Assembly: GCA_041504365.1 (NCBI GenBank)
Contig: CP167917.1
Coordinates: forward strand, 682,001 to 746,000
Length of the DNA: 64,000 nucleotides
Reading direction: 5' to 3'
From: Dryocola sp. LX212
GTDB taxonomy: Bacteria > Pseudomonadota > Gammaproteobacteria > Enterobacterales > Enterobacteriaceae
This document shows, one piece after another, positions 38,437 through 52,203 of the stretch. Each line of letters opens with the position of its first letter. The first letter of the stretch is position 1. The notes beneath the pieces are model-generated. The model was not told where the DNA came from. It did no database searches and saw only the letters and a program-made list of their open reading frames with translations. The position numbers were made by a program, and so were the translations under genes.

Positions 38437-39837
38437 TTATTTCAGCGTGCGGATGTCGGCAAAGTGGCCGGATACGGCAGCGGCAGCGGCCATCGCCGGG
38501 CTGACAAGATGGGTACGCCCGCCGCGGCCCTGACGGCCTTCAAAGTTACGGTTGCTTGTGGAGGCGCAGCGTTCGCCCGGCTCCAGGCGGTCGTTGTTCA
38601 TTGCCAGGCACATGGAACAGCCCGGCAGACGCCATTCGAAACCGGCTTCGATAAAGATCTTATCCAGACCTTCTTCTTCCGCCTGCGCCTTCACCGGGCC
38701 GGAGCCAGGGACGACAAGTGCCTGCACGCCTGGTGCAACCTTGCGTCCTTTAGCGATTTCTGCAGCGGCTCGCAAATCTTCGATACGCGAGTTGGTACAG
38801 GAGCCGATAAAGACTTTATCGATAGCCACTTCGGTCAGCGGGATACCCGGCTTCAGGCCCATATAGGCCAGCGCTTTCTCCGCGGATGCACGCTCAACCG
38901 GATCGGTGAAGGAGTCTGGATTAGGGATGTTTTCGTTGACGGAAATGACCTGGCCCGGATTGGTTCCCCACGTGACCTGCGGAGCGATATCGGCGGCGTC
39001 CAGGGTGACGACGGAATCAAACTTAGCGCCTTCGTCAGTGGTGAAGGTTTTCCACCAGGCGACGGCATCGTCCCAGTCTGCCGCTTTCGGTGCATGCAGA
39101 CGGCCTTTCACATAGTTAAAGGTGGTTTCATCCGGTGCAACAATACCTGCTTTGGCGCCCATCTCGATTGCCATGTTGCACAGCGTCATGCGACCTTCCA
39201 TCGACAAAGCCTGAATGGCGCTGCCGCAGAATTCAACCACGTGGCCGGTGCCGCCCGCGCTGCCGGTTTTGCCGATAATTGCCAGCACGATATCTTTTGC
39301 AGTGATGCCCGGCGCTGCTTTGCCAGTCACTTCAATCTTCATGGTTTTGGCGCGGCCCTGCTTCAGGGTTTGCGTTGCCAGCACGTGCTCAACTTCTGAA
39401 GTGCCGATACCAAACGCCAGCGCGCCAAAAGCGCCGTGGGTGGCGGTGTGGGAATCGCCGCAGACGATGGTCATGCCCGGCAGAGTAATACCCTGCTCTG
39501 GCCCCATCACGTGGACGATACCCTGATAGGGGTGGTTCAGGTCGTACAGCTCCACGCCAAACTCTTTGCAGTTCTTCATTAATTCCTGCATCTGAATGCG
39601 GGCCATTTCGCCGGAGGCATTAATGTCTTTGGTCTGTGTGGAAACGTTGTGGTCCATGGTCGCGAAGGTTTTACCCGGCTGACGCACCGGGCGTTTGTGG
39701 GCGCGCAGGCCGTCGAACGCCTGTGGCGAAGTAACTTCGTGAACAAGATGACGGTCGATGTACAGCAGCGGCGTCTCATCGACCGCTTCATACACGACGT
39801 GCGCGTCGTACAACTTTTGATATAACGTCTTCGCCAT
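38437..39837 (-). CDS. leuC: 3-isopropylmalate dehydratase large subunit
   Basis: 466 residues. Aconitase-type protein with the [4Fe-4S] cluster ligands in [10 protein letters not shown] (near residue 347) and GCSMCLAMN (near 407-410), plus the [13 protein letters not shown] substrate motif near 130. ATG 39837 gives [15 protein letters not shown]; the 25-codon upstream extension enters leuB and is not used. Works as a heterodimer with LeuD. Two bases after leuB. Confidence 0.98.
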   Translation of the reverse strand: MAKTLYQKLYDAHVVYEAVDETPLLYIDRHLVHEVTSPQAFDGLRAHKRPVRQPGKTFATMDHNVSTQTKDINASGEMARIQMQELMKNCKEFGVELYDLNHPYQGIVHVMGPEQGITLPGMTIVCGDSHTATHGAFGALAFGIGTSEVEHVLATQTLKQGRAKTMKIEVTGKAAPGITAKDIVLAIIGKTGSAGGTGHVVEFCGSAIQALSMEGRMTLCNMAIEMGAKAGIVAPDETTFNYVKGRLHAPKAADWDDAVAWWKTFTTDEGAKFDSVVTLDAADIAPQVTWGTNPGQVISVNENIPNPDSFTDPVERASAEKALAYMGLKPGIPLTEVAIDKVFIGSCTNSRIEDLRAAAEIAKGRKVAPGVQALVVPGSGPVKAQAEEEGLDKIFIEAGFEWRLPGCSMCLAMNNDRLEPGERCASTSNRNFEGRQGRGGRTHLVSPAMAAAAAVSGHFADIRTLK

Positions 39838-39839
39838 GA

Positions 39840-42501
<2,662 letters not shown>

Positions 42502-42550
42502 GTTAGGGTCCTTTTTATTGTCCTGTGGGCCGTTACTGCGAGCATAAAAA

Positions 42551-42578
42551 AACCCGCGCAGCGGCGCGGGTTTTTTCA
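42551..42578 (-). terminator. leu operon attenuator terminator
   Basis: GC-rich hairpin (AACCCGCGC and GCGCGGGTT arms), with a run of T on the leuA side when read on the minus strand. It lies between the leader peptide gene and leuA, so transcription stops here when leucyl-tRNA is plentiful. Confidence 0.92.
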
Positions 42579-42593
42579 GTCTGAAGGCTTGAA

Positions 42594-42677
42594 TCAACGC
42601 TTGATGTCGCCCACCAGTCTACCGCGCAAGTTAGATGCGTTTAGTAGTAGAACTAGTAGGCGGAGGGAGCGATTCAT
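42594..42677 (-). CDS. leuL: leu operon leader peptide LeuL
   Basis: 27 residues read on the minus strand from ATG 42677: [20 protein letters not shown] then LVGDIKR. Residues 7, 8, 10, 11 and 12 are Leu, all encoded by the rare codon CTA, so ribosomes stall there when charged tRNA-Leu is low and the attenuator does not form. E. coli leuL has 28 residues and four such Leu codons in a row. Too short for standard gene finders. Confidence 0.93.
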   Translation of the reverse strand: MNRSLRLLVLLLNASNLRGRLVGDIKR

Positions 42678-42735
42678 GTTTCAGGCCTCAAATGTTTTTT
42701 GTGTTGTATTTATTGGTACTTGATCTGCTTTGCAC

Positions 42736-42741
42736 TGTCAA
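42736..42741 (-). promoter_or_regulatory. Probable -35 box of the leuLABCD promoter
   Basis: TTGACA on the minus strand, about 60 bases upstream of the leader peptide. The -10 at 17 bases (TACCAA) is poor, as in the known E. coli leu promoter, which is also weak at -10. Confidence 0.5.
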
Positions 42742-43339
42742 CCTTTCAGAAGCAACATGAAGAATTTGCACGCGTCAGCGGGAGTATGAATTTAAGCGAA
42801 TTGTGCTATAAAAAGGCAACACCATAAAATATACTAAAGCAGTAGATGTGAGCTGAATCAGCCAAACTGCAGCACAATAACATTTAACGATATGAAATTT
42901 CATTAAATCCAATGAATTTTCTACAAGCTATCCGTTTGATTTACTGCAATTAATAAGTAGTTCATATGATTTGATCTTCTTTTATAAAACTATTATGTTT
43001 TTTGGCTTTAGAATACCCTATCCTTCTCATTGATGTTTAATTGTTGCTAAATATACTATTCACTATATCCATTATTGTGCGTTATGCGCTTTTATGCTGT
43101 GATTCTCAAGATTCGTAAGATAGGCTGATGAATTCACAAGTTGCTCCGGTGAAAGTGAGGTATTTGTTGTGCTTATTATTTCTGGGGCAGGGCTTCTCGA
43201 TTAATTAGACTTGCTGAAGTTAATTGATTGTGGGCGGCCTTTTAGGATTTTCTGTCAGCATGTTTTCCGAAAATGACAAATGGAATGACCTACAGTCTTG
43301 TCTATATAAGAGGGAATCGCCCTATCAAATGGAGTATTT
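42742..43339. other. AT-rich intergenic region upstream of leuO
   Basis: About 600 bases with no gene, much richer in A and T than the neighbours (for example 42890-43080). In E. coli the leuABCD-leuO interval is silenced by H-NS and relieved by LeuO itself; composition here is consistent with the same. Many T/A runs suggest curved DNA. Confidence 0.55.
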
Positions 43340-44284
43340 ATGTCAGGTAATAACATGGATCTGCCACCGGTGGCTGACAGCTCTAAACCGCAGTTACGCA
43401 CGGTTGATTTAAATTTATTAACCGTATTTGACGCGGTCATGCAGGTGCAAAATATCACCAAGGCGGCCCAGCTATTAGGGATGTCTCAACCCGCGGTCAG
43501 CAACGCTGTAGCTCGCTTAAAAATCATGTTTAATGATGAACTCTTTGTACGCTATGGCCGAGGCATTCAGCCCACTGCCCGGGCATTTCAGCTGTTTTGT
43601 ACGATCCGTCAGGCACTGCAACTGGTACAAAATGAACTCCCAGGCTCGGAGTTTGAACCGGTCGCTAGCGAAAGAATTTTTCATCTCTGCGTCAGTAGCC
43701 CGCTGGATAATTTATTGACGTCGGTAATCTTTAATAACATCCGCAAACACGCTCCCCATATTCAGCTATTATTTAAGTCATGCTTAAATAAAGATATAGA
43801 ACATCAGCTGCGCTACCAGGAAACTGAGTTTGTCATCAGCTACAACGCGTTCCGCCGCCCGGAATTTACCTGCGTGCCGTTATTCAAAGATGAGATGGTT
43901 CTGGTGGCGAGCAAAAAACACCCACGGCTGACAGTCCCACTGACTGCGGCAGATATTTATAACGAACAGCATGCCGTGGTGGCATTGGATCGTTTTGCTT
44001 CGTTCAGCGCACCCTGGTATCAGAATTCGCAAACCCAGGCCTGTATTTCTTATCAGGGTATGGCTATGACCAGCGTGCTAAATGTTGTTTCCCAGACGCA
44101 GCTGGTGGCCATTGCGCCGCGATGGTTAGCAGAGGAATTCTCCAGGAGCCTGCGCCTCAGCTTATTCTCGCTACCGCTCGAAGAAAATACGCGAACCTGT
44201 TATCTCTCATGGCATGAAGCTGCGGGCAGGGATAAAGCTCATCAGTGGATGGCTGAATTACTGACCTCCATCTGTGTGAAATAA
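43340..44284 (+). CDS. leuO: LysR-type regulator LeuO
   Basis: 314 residues, the E. coli length. N-terminal winged helix-turn-helix (about 22-80: [37 protein letters not shown]) and a C-terminal effector domain of periplasmic-binding type. LeuO is an H-NS antagonist controlling many silenced loci, including CRISPR-cas and bgl in relatives. ATG 43340 with GGAG upstream; M6 is a possible alternative. Followed by a terminator. Confidence 0.96.
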   Translation: MSGNNMDLPPVADSSKPQLRTVDLNLLTVFDAVMQVQNITKAAQLLGMSQPAVSNAVARLKIMFNDELFVRYGRGIQPTARAFQLFCTIRQALQLVQNELPGSEFEPVASERIFHLCVSSPLDNLLTSVIFNNIRKHAPHIQLLFKSCLNKDIEHQLRYQETEFVISYNAFRRPEFTCVPLFKDEMVLVASKKHPRLTVPLTAADIYNEQHAVVALDRFASFSAPWYQNSQTQACISYQGMAMTSVLNVVSQTQLVAIAPRWLAEEFSRSLRLSLFSLPLEENTRTCYLSWHEAAGRDKAHQWMAELLTSICVK

Positions 44285-44306
44285 GCCTTAAGTTAAAAAT
44301 CAGCAA

Positions 44307-44338
44307 AACCGGTTAGGGCAACTCGCCGGTTTTTCTTT
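44307..44338 (+). terminator. Intrinsic terminator after leuO
   Basis: AAACCGG and CCGGTTT arms around a 12-base loop, followed by TTCTTTTT, 20 bases after the leuO stop codon. Confidence 0.8.
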
Positions 44339-44691
44339 TTATGGGCTTAAAACTGGTATTTTATGCTGTGCCGTTTTTTTCCCCTGACGGTGGATGACGA
44401 TCCCAGTTATAAGAATGTGATATCTCCTGTCATTTTGTCTTTTTGAAACATAATCACTCATCATCTTTCCTTGTGCTTAGCGCTAAACGCTGCCTGCGCG
44501 ATATTTTGTAGCAAATAAGTAAAAACTGGCCGTTGGCGGGCCTTTGCGAGGAGATTGCGTGCCTGATTTTCAACGGTTATGTTAGGTGGCATTCGCAGAA
44601 TCAAAAGTCAGGCAGGCGCAGAGAACCTGCTTCAACGACCGGGCGAAAAAGCATTCCGCTGGCGGTCAAAACGTAAGCCTGGAGGCAAACC
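44339..44691. other. Upstream region of ilvIH
   Basis: About 350 bases without a gene. In E. coli several Lrp sites lie upstream of ilvIH; AT-rich patches here (44395-44460, 44500-44525 with CGATATTTTGTAGCAAATAA) are candidates, but I could not match the full Lrp consensus with certainty. The ribosome site GGAGG is at 44681-44685. Confidence 0.4.
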
Positions 44692-46416
44692 ATGGAGATG
44701 TTGTCAGGAGCCGAGATGGTCGTCCGATCGCTTATCGATCAGGGCGTGAAACATGTATTCGGCTATCCCGGAGGCGCGGTACTCGATATCTATGACGCGC
44801 TCCACACCATTGGTGGTATTGAGCATGTGCTGGTGCGCCATGAACAGGCGGCGGTACATATGGCCGATGGTCTGGCCCGTGCAACGGGAGAGGTCGGGGT
44901 AGTGCTGGTGACTTCCGGTCCCGGAGCGACAAATGCCATTACCGGTATTGCCACTGCCTATATGGACTCCATTCCCCTGGTCATCCTCTCCGGACAGGTA
45001 GCGACTTCCCTGATTGGCTACGACGCGTTCCAGGAGTGCGACATGGTGGGGATTTCCCGACCGGTGGTCAAACACAGTTTCCTGGTTAAGCAGGCTGAAG
45101 ATATTCCTGCCGTAATCAAAAAAGCGTTCTGGCTGGCGGCAAGTGGACGTCCGGGGCCGGTGGTGGTAGACCTGCCAAAAGATATCATGAGCCCGGCGAA
45201 CAAATTCCCGTATAGCTATCCAGATACGGTCAGTATGCGTTCCTATAACCCAACGACTCAGGGCCATAAAGGGCAGATCAAACGCGCGCTGCAAACCTTG
45301 CTGACGGCGAAAAAGCCCGTGATGTATGTGGGCGGCGGTGCCATTACCTCTGCTAGCCATGCCGAGCTGCGCGAGCTGGCTGAACAGCTTAACATTCCCG
45401 TTGTTTCATCTCTTATGGGGCTGGGGGCGTTTCCGGGAACGCATCGCCAGGCGCTGGGCATGCTGGGAATGCACGGCACTTATGAAGCCAATATGGTGAT
45501 GCACAACTCCGATGTTATCTTCGGCGTTGGCGTGCGCTTTGACGACCGGACCACCAACAACCTGGCAAAATACTGTCCGAATGCCACCGTGCTGCACATC
45601 GATATCGATCCGACCTCTATTTCTAAGACGGTTGGCGCGGATATCCCTATCGTTGGGGATGCCCGTCAGGTGCTGCAGCAGATGCTTGAGCTGCTATCCC
45701 AGGAGGAGACAGTGCAATCTTGCGATGATATTCGCGACTGGTGGCAGAGCATTGAAAACTGGCGCGCAAGGCAGTGCCTTGAGTTCGACCGTGAAAGCGG
45801 AAAAATCAAGCCGCAGGCCGTCATCGAAACGATCTATAAGCTGACTAACGGCGAGGCGTATGTCACCTCGGACGTTGGCCAGCATCAGATGTTCGCCGCC
45901 CTCTATTACACCTTTGACGAACCGCGTCGTTGGATCAACTCCGGCGGCCTCGGCACTATGGGCTTCGGCCTGCCGGCGGCACTGGGCGTGAAGATGGCCC
46001 TGCCGGATGAAACGGTTGTCTGTGTCACCGGAGATGGCAGCATCCAGATGAACATTCAGGAATTGTCCACCGCGCTACAGTACGGGTTGCCGGTGCTGGT
46101 GCTGAATCTCAATAACCGCTTCCTGGGAATGGTCAAACAGTGGCAGGACATGATCTATTCAGGTCGCCACTCGCAGTCCTATATGGAATCCCTGCCTGAT
46201 TTCGTGCGCATTGCCGAAGCCTACGGGCATGTTGGGATCAGCATCACCCAGCCTGAAGAGCTGGAAAGCAAGCTGGTAGAAGCGCTTGAGGCAGTTAAAA
46301 ACCAGCGTCTGGTATTCGTCGACGTAATGGTGGACGGCACCGAGCACGTTTACCCGATGCAGATCCGCGGCGGTGGAATGGATGAAATGTGGCTAAGCAA
46401 AACGGAGAGAACCTGA
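44692..46416 (+). CDS. ilvI: Acetolactate synthase isozyme III large subunit
   Basis: 574 residues, intact. Thiamine-diphosphate enzyme: N-terminal pyrimidine domain with [15 protein letters not shown] and catalytic Glu in [12 protein letters not shown], central domain, and C-terminal pyrophosphate domain with [20 protein letters not shown] ending in NNRFLGMV. Condenses two pyruvates to acetolactate, or pyruvate with 2-oxobutyrate, starting valine, leucine and isoleucine synthesis. GGAGG lies seven bases before the start. ilvH follows after one base. Confidence 0.98.
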   Translation: MEMLSGAEMVVRSLIDQGVKHVFGYPGGAVLDIYDALHTIGGIEHVLVRHEQAAVHMADGLARATGEVGVVLVTSGPGATNAITGIATAYMDSIPLVILSGQVATSLIGYDAFQECDMVGISRPVVKHSFLVKQAEDIPAVIKKAFWLAASGRPGPVVVDLPKDIMSPANKFPYSYPDTVSMRSYNPTTQGHKGQIKRALQTLLTAKKPVMYVGGGAITSASHAELRELAEQLNIPVVSSLMGLGAFPGTHRQALGMLGMHGTYEANMVMHNSDVIFGVGVRFDDRTTNNLAKYCPNATVLHIDIDPTSISKTVGADIPIVGDARQVLQQMLELLSQEETVQSCDDIRDWWQSIENWRARQCLEFDRESGKIKPQAVIETIYKLTNGEAYVTSDVGQHQMFAALYYTFDEPRRWINSGGLGTMGFGLPAALGVKMALPDETVVCVTGDGSIQMNIQELSTALQYGLPVLVLNLNNRFLGMVKQWQDMIYSGRHSQSYMESLPDFVRIAEAYGHVGISITQPEELESKLVEALEAVKNQRLVFVDVMVDGTEHVYPMQIRGGGMDEMWLSKTERT

Positions 46417-46417
46417 T

Positions 46418-46909
46418 ATGCGCCGGATACTGTCTGTCTTACTGGAAAACGAATCCGGGGCGCTGTCGCGCGTGATCGGCCTGTTCTCCCAGCGTGGCTA
46501 TAATATTGAAAGCCTTACGGTCGCGCCAACCGACGACCCAACCTTGTCGCGCATGACGATCCAGACCGTCGGCGATGAAAAAGTGCTGGAGCAAATCGAG
46601 AAGCAGCTGCATAAGCTGGTGGACGTGTTGCGCGTCAGCGAGCTGGGGCAGGGGGCCCACGTCGAACGTGAGATCATGCTCGTTAAGGTCCAGGCCAGCG
46701 GCTACGGTCGCGAAGAGGTGAAACGCAGCGCGGAAATCTTCCGCGGGCAGATCATCGACGTGACGCCAACGCTTTATACGGTTCAGCTGGCGGGCACCAG
46801 CGACAAGCTCGATGCATTCCTCAATACAATTCGTGAAGTAGCGAAAATTGTTGAGGTAGCGCGTTCCGGCATCGTGGGCGTTTCCCGCGGCGACAGGATC
46901 ATGCGCTAG
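46418..46909 (+). CDS. ilvH: Acetolactate synthase isozyme III small (regulatory) subunit
   Basis: 163 residues. N-terminal ACT domain ([33 protein letters not shown]) binds valine for feedback inhibition; C-terminal ACT-like domain from about residue 80. It activates IlvI and makes it valine-sensitive. Starts one base after the ilvI stop, with GGAGAG inside the ilvI end. A strong terminator follows. Confidence 0.98.
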   Translation: MRRILSVLLENESGALSRVIGLFSQRGYNIESLTVAPTDDPTLSRMTIQTVGDEKVLEQIEKQLHKLVDVLRVSELGQGAHVEREIMLVKVQASGYGREEVKRSAEIFRGQIIDVTPTLYTVQLAGTSDKLDAFLNTIREVAKIVEVARSGIVGVSRGDRIMR

Positions 46910-46933
46910 GCATAAATGTGATCTGGTTCACAC

Positions 46934-46962
46934 GCCCGGTATCCACTACCGGGCTTTTTTTT
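46934..46962 (+). terminator. Intrinsic terminator after ilvIH
   Basis: GCCCGGT and ACCGGGC arms with a 7-base loop, followed by eight T residues, 25 bases after ilvH. Confidence 0.95.
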
Positions 46963-46975
46963 GGAATCCATTCAA

Positions 46976-46997
46976 CAACTGCCCGTAAAAGCAGTTG
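46976..46997 (+). other. Hairpin in the cra 5' region
   Basis: CAACTGC and GCAGTTG arms around an 8-base loop, about 90 bases before cra. It could be in the cra leader or be an operator; I cannot tell which. Confidence 0.3.
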
Positions 46998-47084
46998 CTG
47001 GAGTTAATATTCTGCGCTTAGATGTCAACGTTGTAACCATGACCAGGGTATGGTTATGGATAACTTACTGATTAAGGGGCTTCT

Positions 47085-48089
47085 GTGAAATTGGATGAAA
47101 TCGCGCGCCTGGCTGGAGTATCGCGCACCACGGCGAGCTACGTCATCAACGGTAAAGCAAAGCAGTATCGCGTCAGTGACAAGACCGTTGAGAAAGTCAT
47201 GGCGGTTGTACGCGAACATAACTACCACCCTAATGCGGTGGCGGCGGGTTTGCGGGCAGGGCGCACGCGCTCAATAGGTCTCGTCATCCCGGACCTGGAA
47301 AACACCAGTTATACCCGAATCGCCAATTATCTGGAGCGGCAGGCGCGTCAGCGCGGCTACCAGTTGCTGATAGCCTGTTCGGAAGACCAGCCTGATAACG
47401 AGATGCGCTGCATCGAACATCTTCTGCAGCGCCAGGTCGATGCCATCATCGTTTCAACTTCGTTGCCCCCGGAGCATCCTTTCTACCAGCGCTGGGCTAA
47501 CGATCCTTTCCCTATCATCGCGCTGGACCGTGCGCTGGATCGTGAACACTTCACGAGCGTGGTAGGCGCAGACCAGGACGATGCGGAGATGCTGGCCGAA
47601 GAGCTACGCAAATTTCCGGCCGATACCGTTCTCTATCTTGGGGCGCTGCCTGAGCTTTCCGTAAGCTATCTACGCGAGCAAGGCTTCCGTACGGCGTGGA
47701 AGGATGATCCCCGCGAAGTTCATTTCCTGTACGCCAACAGCTACGAGCGTGAAGCGGCAGCCCAGCTGTTTGAAAAATGGCTGGAGATGCATCCGATGCC
47801 GCAGGCGCTGTTCACCACTTCGTTTGCCCTGCTGCAGGGGGTAATGGACGTGACGCTACGCCGTGAAGGCCGCCTGCCCTCTGAGCTTGCTATTGCCACC
47901 TTTGGCGATCACGAACTGCTGGATTTCCTGCAATGCCCGGTGCTGGCTGTCGCCCAGCGTCATCGCGACGTTGCGGAACGCGTGCTTGAGCTGGTGCTTG
48001 CCAGCCTGGACGAGCCGCGCAAGCCCAAGACCGGGCTGACGCGCATTCGTCGTAATTTGTATCGTCGCGGCAGTCTAAGCCGTCATTGA
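47085..48089 (+). CDS. cra: Catabolite repressor-activator Cra (FruR)
   Basis: 334 residues from GTG 47085, as in E. coli. LacI-family: helix-turn-helix at residues 1-25 ([20 protein letters not shown]), hinge ([12 protein letters not shown]), and a sugar-phosphate binding domain from about 60. Cra represses glycolytic and activates gluconeogenic genes and responds to fructose 1-phosphate. Near identical to the E. coli protein. Its own terminator follows; it is transcribed alone. Confidence 0.98.
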   Translation: MKLDEIARLAGVSRTTASYVINGKAKQYRVSDKTVEKVMAVVREHNYHPNAVAAGLRAGRTRSIGLVIPDLENTSYTRIANYLERQARQRGYQLLIACSEDQPDNEMRCIEHLLQRQVDAIIVSTSLPPEHPFYQRWANDPFPIIALDRALDREHFTSVVGADQDDAEMLAEELRKFPADTVLYLGALPELSVSYLREQGFRTAWKDDPREVHFLYANSYEREAAAQLFEKWLEMHPMPQALFTTSFALLQGVMDVTLRREGRLPSELAIATFGDHELLDFLQCPVLAVAQRHRDVAERVLELVLASLDEPRKPKTGLTRIRRNLYRRGSLSRH

Positions 48090-48102
48090 GGCCATTAATT
48101 TG

Positions 48103-48125
48103 AGGCAGTTCAGACTGCCTTTTTT
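48103..48125 (+). terminator. Intrinsic terminator after cra
   Basis: AGGCAGT and ACTGCCT arms with loop TCAG, followed by six T residues, 14 bases after the cra stop. Confidence 0.95.
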
Positions 48126-48567
48126 AATTGAGACTTTTCTTCTGTAATTTTCCTTATTATTTCAGGCGATTAATTTAGTCGGCATTTATGTAAAGAAAGT
48201 AAAGCCAAAAAGTAATGAATACACCCCATGTATTATTTTGTTACATAGCAATGGGTAAAAAGTGTCGGATAAATAAACAATAATTCCTGCTCATGTCTGA
48301 AAGCCGCTCCCGGACTGCGCTCCGCCCGTATCTGGTGCTGTTAACCTTTAGGGAAATGCCTTAAAATGCCGGCTGCGTCGCAAACTGAGCACCTGGTGTT
48401 TTTGTTATCGAGTTTTCAGTAGATTTAACGAACAACGTGTTTATTCGTCTCTTTTCTTTCAAATATTCATAACGTTAATTTTTGCCTCGCTGATCCAGCG
48501 CTTTTCACGCCAGCCATTTTCAATCGCTTAGGTGAGGAAATTTATTTCCCGCAGCGGCGAGGCTTGC
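48126..48567. other. Intergenic region between cra and the mra promoter
   Basis: About 440 bases with no gene supported in either strand. It is AT-rich in the first half (48130-48290) and contains no obvious repeat or RNA gene. Confidence 0.5.
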
Positions 48568-48597
48568 TTGACAAGGTTTTCCTCCGCTCCGTAAACT
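48568..48597 (+). promoter_or_regulatory. mraZ (Pmra) promoter of the dcw cluster
   Basis: Perfect -35 TTGACA at 48568-48573 and TAAACT at 48592-48597, spacing 18, in the same local context as the E. coli promoter. It drives mraZ and the following cell wall and division genes. Confidence 0.85.
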
Positions 48598-48605
48598 CCT
48601 TTAGG

Positions 48606-48630
48606 TGGGAATTTGTGGGGTAAAGTGGTG
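48606..48630 (+). promoter_or_regulatory. MraZ operator (three TGGGN-type direct repeats)
   Basis: TGGGA, TGGGG and TGGTG at 48606, 48616 and 48626, each separated by five bases. This is the MraZ-binding repeat layout found downstream of Pmra in E. coli, through which MraZ represses its own cluster. The third repeat is imperfect. Confidence 0.85.
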
Positions 48631-48658
48631 GAGAGGATCAACTTAGGGTGAGGCTGGC

Positions 48659-49117
48659 ATGTTCCGTGGGGCAACATTAGTCAATCTCGACAGCAAGGGG
48701 CGGCTTGCCGTACCTACCCGTTATCGGGAAAAGCTGATCGAAACCTCAGAAGGTCAGATGGTTTGCACCATTGACATCCATCACCCCTGCCTGCTGCTCT
48801 ACACCCTTCCCGAGTGGGAAATTATTGAACAAAAGCTAGCCCGTTTGTCGAGCATGAACCCCGCAGAGCGCCGTGCTCAGCGTCTGTTACTGGGGCATGC
48901 CAGTGAATGTCAGATGGATAGTGCCGGGCGGTTACTGTTGGCACCTGTCTTACGCCAGCACGCCGGGCTGACCAAAGAAGTCATGCTGGTCGGGCAGTTC
49001 AATAAGTTTGAACTGTGGGATGAAGCGACCTGGCATCTACAAGTTAAGGAAGACATCGACGCTGAGCAGGCCATGACGACAGAACTGTCGGACCGTCTGC
49101 AGGACTTGTCACTATAA
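48659..49117 (+). CDS. mraZ: Transcriptional regulator MraZ
   Basis: 152 residues. Two SpoVT/AbrB-like halves, each with the DxxGR motif ([15 protein letters not shown] near residue 11; [11 protein letters not shown] near 85). Forms ring-shaped oligomers that bind the TGGGN repeats 30 bases upstream and represses the dcw cluster. AGGGTGAGG precedes the ATG. Gap of 3 bases to rsmH. Confidence 0.97.
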   Translation: MFRGATLVNLDSKGRLAVPTRYREKLIETSEGQMVCTIDIHHPCLLLYTLPEWEIIEQKLARLSSMNPAERRAQRLLLGHASECQMDSAGRLLLAPVLRQHAGLTKEVMLVGQFNKFELWDEATWHLQVKEDIDAEQAMTTELSDRLQDLSL

Positions 49118-49120
49118 GTA

Positions 49121-50062
49121 ATGATGGAAAATTTTAAACATACTACGGTGCTGCTTGATGAGGCCGTCAACGGCCTTAATATTCGTCACGATGGCATCTA
49201 CATTGATGGCACGTTTGGTCGCGGTGGCCACTCACGACTGATTCTCTCCCAGCTGGGAGCAGAAGGTCGTCTGCTGGCTATCGACCGCGATCCGCAGGCA
49301 ATCGCTGCCGCCGAAGCCATTGATGACCCTCGTTTCTCCATCATTCACGGCCCTTTCTCTGAGCTTGCGCAATACGTTAGTGAACGCGGGCTTACCGGTA
49401 AAATCGACGGTATTCTTCTCGACCTTGGCGTTTCCTCCCCGCAGCTTGATGACGCAGAGCGCGGCTTCTCGTTTATGCGCGATGGTCCGCTGGATATGCG
49501 CATGGATCCTACCCGTGGCCAGTCCGCCGCCCAGTGGTTATTGACCGCTGACGAAGCCGACATCGCCTGGGTGATTAAAACCTTCGGTGAAGAGAAGTTC
49601 GGTAAACGCATTGCACGCGCCATCATCGAACGCAATCGCGAAGAGCCAATGACGCGCACTAAAGAGCTGGCTGCGGTTGTGGCAGCTGCTATGCCGGTTA
49701 AAGATAAATTTAAACACCCGGCGACGCGCACGTTCCAGGCGATTCGTATCTGGATTAACAGCGAGCTGGAAGAGATTGAGAAGGCGCTGAAAGGCTCCAT
49801 CGAAGCCCTTTCACCGGGCGGTCGTCTGTCAATCATCAGCTTCCACTCGCTTGAAGACCGCATCGTTAAACGCTTTATGCGTGAGAACAGCCGTGGTCCA
49901 CAGGTACCGGCTGGTTTGCCGATGACGGAAGCACAGCTGAACAAACTTGGTGGCCGCTATCTGAAATCGCTCGGCAAAATGATGCCGGGTGAAGCGGAAG
50001 TGGCGGAAAACGTACGCGCCCGGAGTTCGGTGCTGCGTATCGCTGAGAGGACTATTGCATGA
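49121..50062 (+). CDS. rsmH: 16S rRNA (cytosine-1402 N4) methyltransferase RsmH (MraW)
   Basis: 313 residues, E. coli length. SAM-binding motif [16 protein letters not shown] near residues 27-42, [18 protein letters not shown] near 100, and [18 protein letters not shown] near 230. Methylates N4 of C1402 in the 30S decoding centre, partner of RsmI. Starts MMENFKHTT; the second Met may be used. Its end overlaps ftsL by 4 bases. Confidence 0.98.
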   Translation: MMENFKHTTVLLDEAVNGLNIRHDGIYIDGTFGRGGHSRLILSQLGAEGRLLAIDRDPQAIAAAEAIDDPRFSIIHGPFSELAQYVSERGLTGKIDGILLDLGVSSPQLDDAERGFSFMRDGPLDMRMDPTRGQSAAQWLLTADEADIAWVIKTFGEEKFGKRIARAIIERNREEPMTRTKELAAVVAAAMPVKDKFKHPATRTFQAIRIWINSELEEIEKALKGSIEALSPGGRLSIISFHSLEDRIVKRFMRENSRGPQVPAGLPMTEAQLNKLGGRYLKSLGKMMPGEAEVAENVRARSSVLRIAERTIA

Positions 50063-50421
50063 TCAACAGAGTGTCAGAAGCTCTGGGGATAGTCACCCAA
50101 CTTGGCAGCAACGAGCGTCACGCATTGCCAACGGTGATTGGCGGCGACCTGTTTCGCCACGGCAAACTGCCACTCTGCCTATTCATCGCTATTATCTTTA
50201 CCGCGATTTCCGTGGTAACAACCGCACACCATACCCGTCTGCTCACCGCTCAGCGTGAGCAAATGGTGGTGGAGCGCGACGCGCTGGATATTGAGTGGCG
50301 CAATCTGATCCTGGAAGAAAACGCGCTCGGCGATCACAGCCGGGTAGAACGGATCGCGACGGAAAAGCTGCAGCTGCAGCATGTCGATCCTTCGCAGGAA
50401 AACATCGTAGTTCAGCAATAA
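50059..50421 (+). CDS. ftsL: Cell division protein FtsL
   Basis: 120 residues, bitopic inner-membrane protein. Short cytoplasmic tail, one membrane segment (about 38-57, [17 protein letters not shown]), and a periplasmic coiled coil (about 65-105) with leucine-zipper spacing. Forms the FtsQLB complex that activates FtsWI. ATG overlaps the rsmH stop by 4 bases; 15 bases to ftsI. Confidence 0.97.
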   Translation: MINRVSEALGIVTQLGSNERHALPTVIGGDLFRHGKLPLCLFIAIIFTAISVVTTAHHTRLLTAQREQMVVERDALDIEWRNLILEENALGDHSRVERIATEKLQLQHVDPSQENIVVQQ

Positions 50422-50436
50422 GGATTAGCGCGACAG

Positions 50437-52203
50437 ATGAGAGCAGCGGCAAAAAAGCTTAAACCAAAACGCCAGGAAGAGCAGGCCAACTTTATCGGTT
50501 GGCGTTTTGCGTTGCTTTGCGGCTGCATCCTGTTAGCGCTGGCGTTTCTGTTAGGCCGCGTTGCCTGGCTGCAGATCATCGCGCCTGACATGCTGGTGCG
50601 CCAGGGCGATATGCGCTCCCTGCGCGTTCAGGAAGTCTCAACGTCACGCGGCATGATCAGCGATCGCGCCGGTCGTCCTTTAGCGGTCAGCGTACCGGTA
50701 AAAGCAATTTGGGCAGATCCTAAAGAGCTACACGACGCCGGGGGTATCACTCTTGATAACCGCTGGAAGGCGCTGGCCGATGCGCTAAAAATCCCGCTCG
50801 ACCAGCTTGCCTCCCGCGTTAACAGCAACCCGAAAGGGCGCTTTATTTACCTGGCGCGTCAGGTTAACCCGGACATTGGCGATTACATCAAAAAGCTGAA
50901 GCTGCCGGGGATTCACCTGCGGGAAGAATCGCGTCGTTACTACCCTTCAGGGGAAGTAACTGCTCACCTCATCGGTTTTACCAACGTCGACAGTCAGGGC
51001 ATTGAGGGCGTTGAGAAGAGCTTCGATAAATGGCTTACCGGCCAGCCCGGCGAGCGCGTCGTGCGTAAAGACCGCTACGGCCGCGTTATCGAAGACATTT
51101 CCTCTACCGACAGCCAGGCAGCCCATAACCTGGCTTTAAGCATTGATGAGCGCCTGCAGGCGCTGGTTTACCGCGAGCTCAGCAACGCCGTGGCGTTTAA
51201 CAAAGCCGAGTCGGGCAGTGCCGTGCTGGTGGATGTGAATACCGGCGAAGTACTGGCGATGGCGAACAGCCCGTCCTACAACCCGAACAACCTTAGCGGC
51301 ACGCCGAAAGACATCATGCGTAACCGCACCATCACCGATGTATTTGAGCCAGGCTCAACCGTGAAACCGATGGTGGTGATGACCGCGCTCCAGCGCGGCG
51401 TCGTGCAGGAAAACTCTGTGCTGAACACCATACCGTACCGCATCAATGGTCATGAGATTAAAGATGTGGCGCGCTACAGCGAATTGACCCTTACCGGGGT
51501 GCTACAGAAGTCGAGTAACGTCGGGGTTTCCAAACTGGCGTTAGCGATGCCCTCCTCAGCGTTAGTAGATACTTACTCACGTTTTGGACTGGGAAAAACG
51601 ACCAATTTGGGGTTGGTCGGGGAACGCAGTGGCTTATATCCTCAAAAACAACGGTGGTCTGACATAGAGAGGGCCACCTTCTCTTTCGGCTATGGGCTAA
51701 TGGTAACGCCGTTACAGTTAGCGCGAGTCTACGCAACAATTGGCAGCTACGGTGTTTACCGTCCGCTGTCGATAACCAAAGTTGATCCGCCGGTGCCCGG
51801 CGAACGTATCTTCCAGGAGTCCACAGTCCGCACCGTTGTCCACATGATGGAAAGCGTGGCCCTGCCGGGCGGCGGCGGCGTGAAAGCGGCCATTAAGGGC
51901 TACCGTATTGCGATTAAAACCGGTACGGCGAAGAAGGTTGGTCCGGACGGAAAATACATCAACAAATACATTGCCTACACCGCGGGCGTCGCACCGGCCA
52001 GCAACCCACGCTTTGCGCTGGTGGTGGTCATCAACGATCCGCAGGCGGGTAAATACTACGGTGGTGCCGTATCCGCGCCGGTATTCGGTGCCATCATGGG
52101 CGGCGTACTGCGCACCATGAACATCGAGCCGGACGCGCTGGCAACCGGTGAAAAAAGTGAATTTGTAATTAATCAGAAAGAGGGATCAGGTGGCAGATCG
52201 TAA
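50437..52203 (+). CDS. ftsI: Penicillin-binding protein 3, septal transpeptidase FtsI
   Basis: 588 residues, E. coli length. Membrane segment at about 24-40 ([17 protein letters not shown]), dimerisation domain, and transpeptidase domain with the active-site Ser307 in STVK, SSN near 359-361 (QKSSNVG) and KTGT near 494. No insertion after residue 333 of the kind tied to beta-lactam resistance is seen. Crosslinks septal peptidoglycan with FtsW; target of aztreonam and cephalexin. Overlaps murE by 14 bases. Confidence 0.98.
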   Translation: MRAAAKKLKPKRQEEQANFIGWRFALLCGCILLALAFLLGRVAWLQIIAPDMLVRQGDMRSLRVQEVSTSRGMISDRAGRPLAVSVPVKAIWADPKELHDAGGITLDNRWKALADALKIPLDQLASRVNSNPKGRFIYLARQVNPDIGDYIKKLKLPGIHLREESRRYYPSGEVTAHLIGFTNVDSQGIEGVEKSFDKWLTGQPGERVVRKDRYGRVIEDISSTDSQAAHNLALSIDERLQALVYRELSNAVAFNKAESGSAVLVDVNTGEVLAMANSPSYNPNNLSGTPKDIMRNRTITDVFEPGSTVKPMVVMTALQRGVVQENSVLNTIPYRINGHEIKDVARYSELTLTGVLQKSSNVGVSKLALAMPSSALVDTYSRFGLGKTTNLGLVGERSGLYPQKQRWSDIERATFSFGYGLMVTPLQLARVYATIGSYGVYRPLSITKVDPPVPGERIFQESTVRTVVHMMESVALPGGGGVKAAIKGYRIAIKTGTAKKVGPDGKYINKYIAYTAGVAPASNPRFALVVVINDPQAGKYYGGAVSAPVFGAIMGGVLRTMNIEPDALATGEKSEFVINQKEGSGGRS

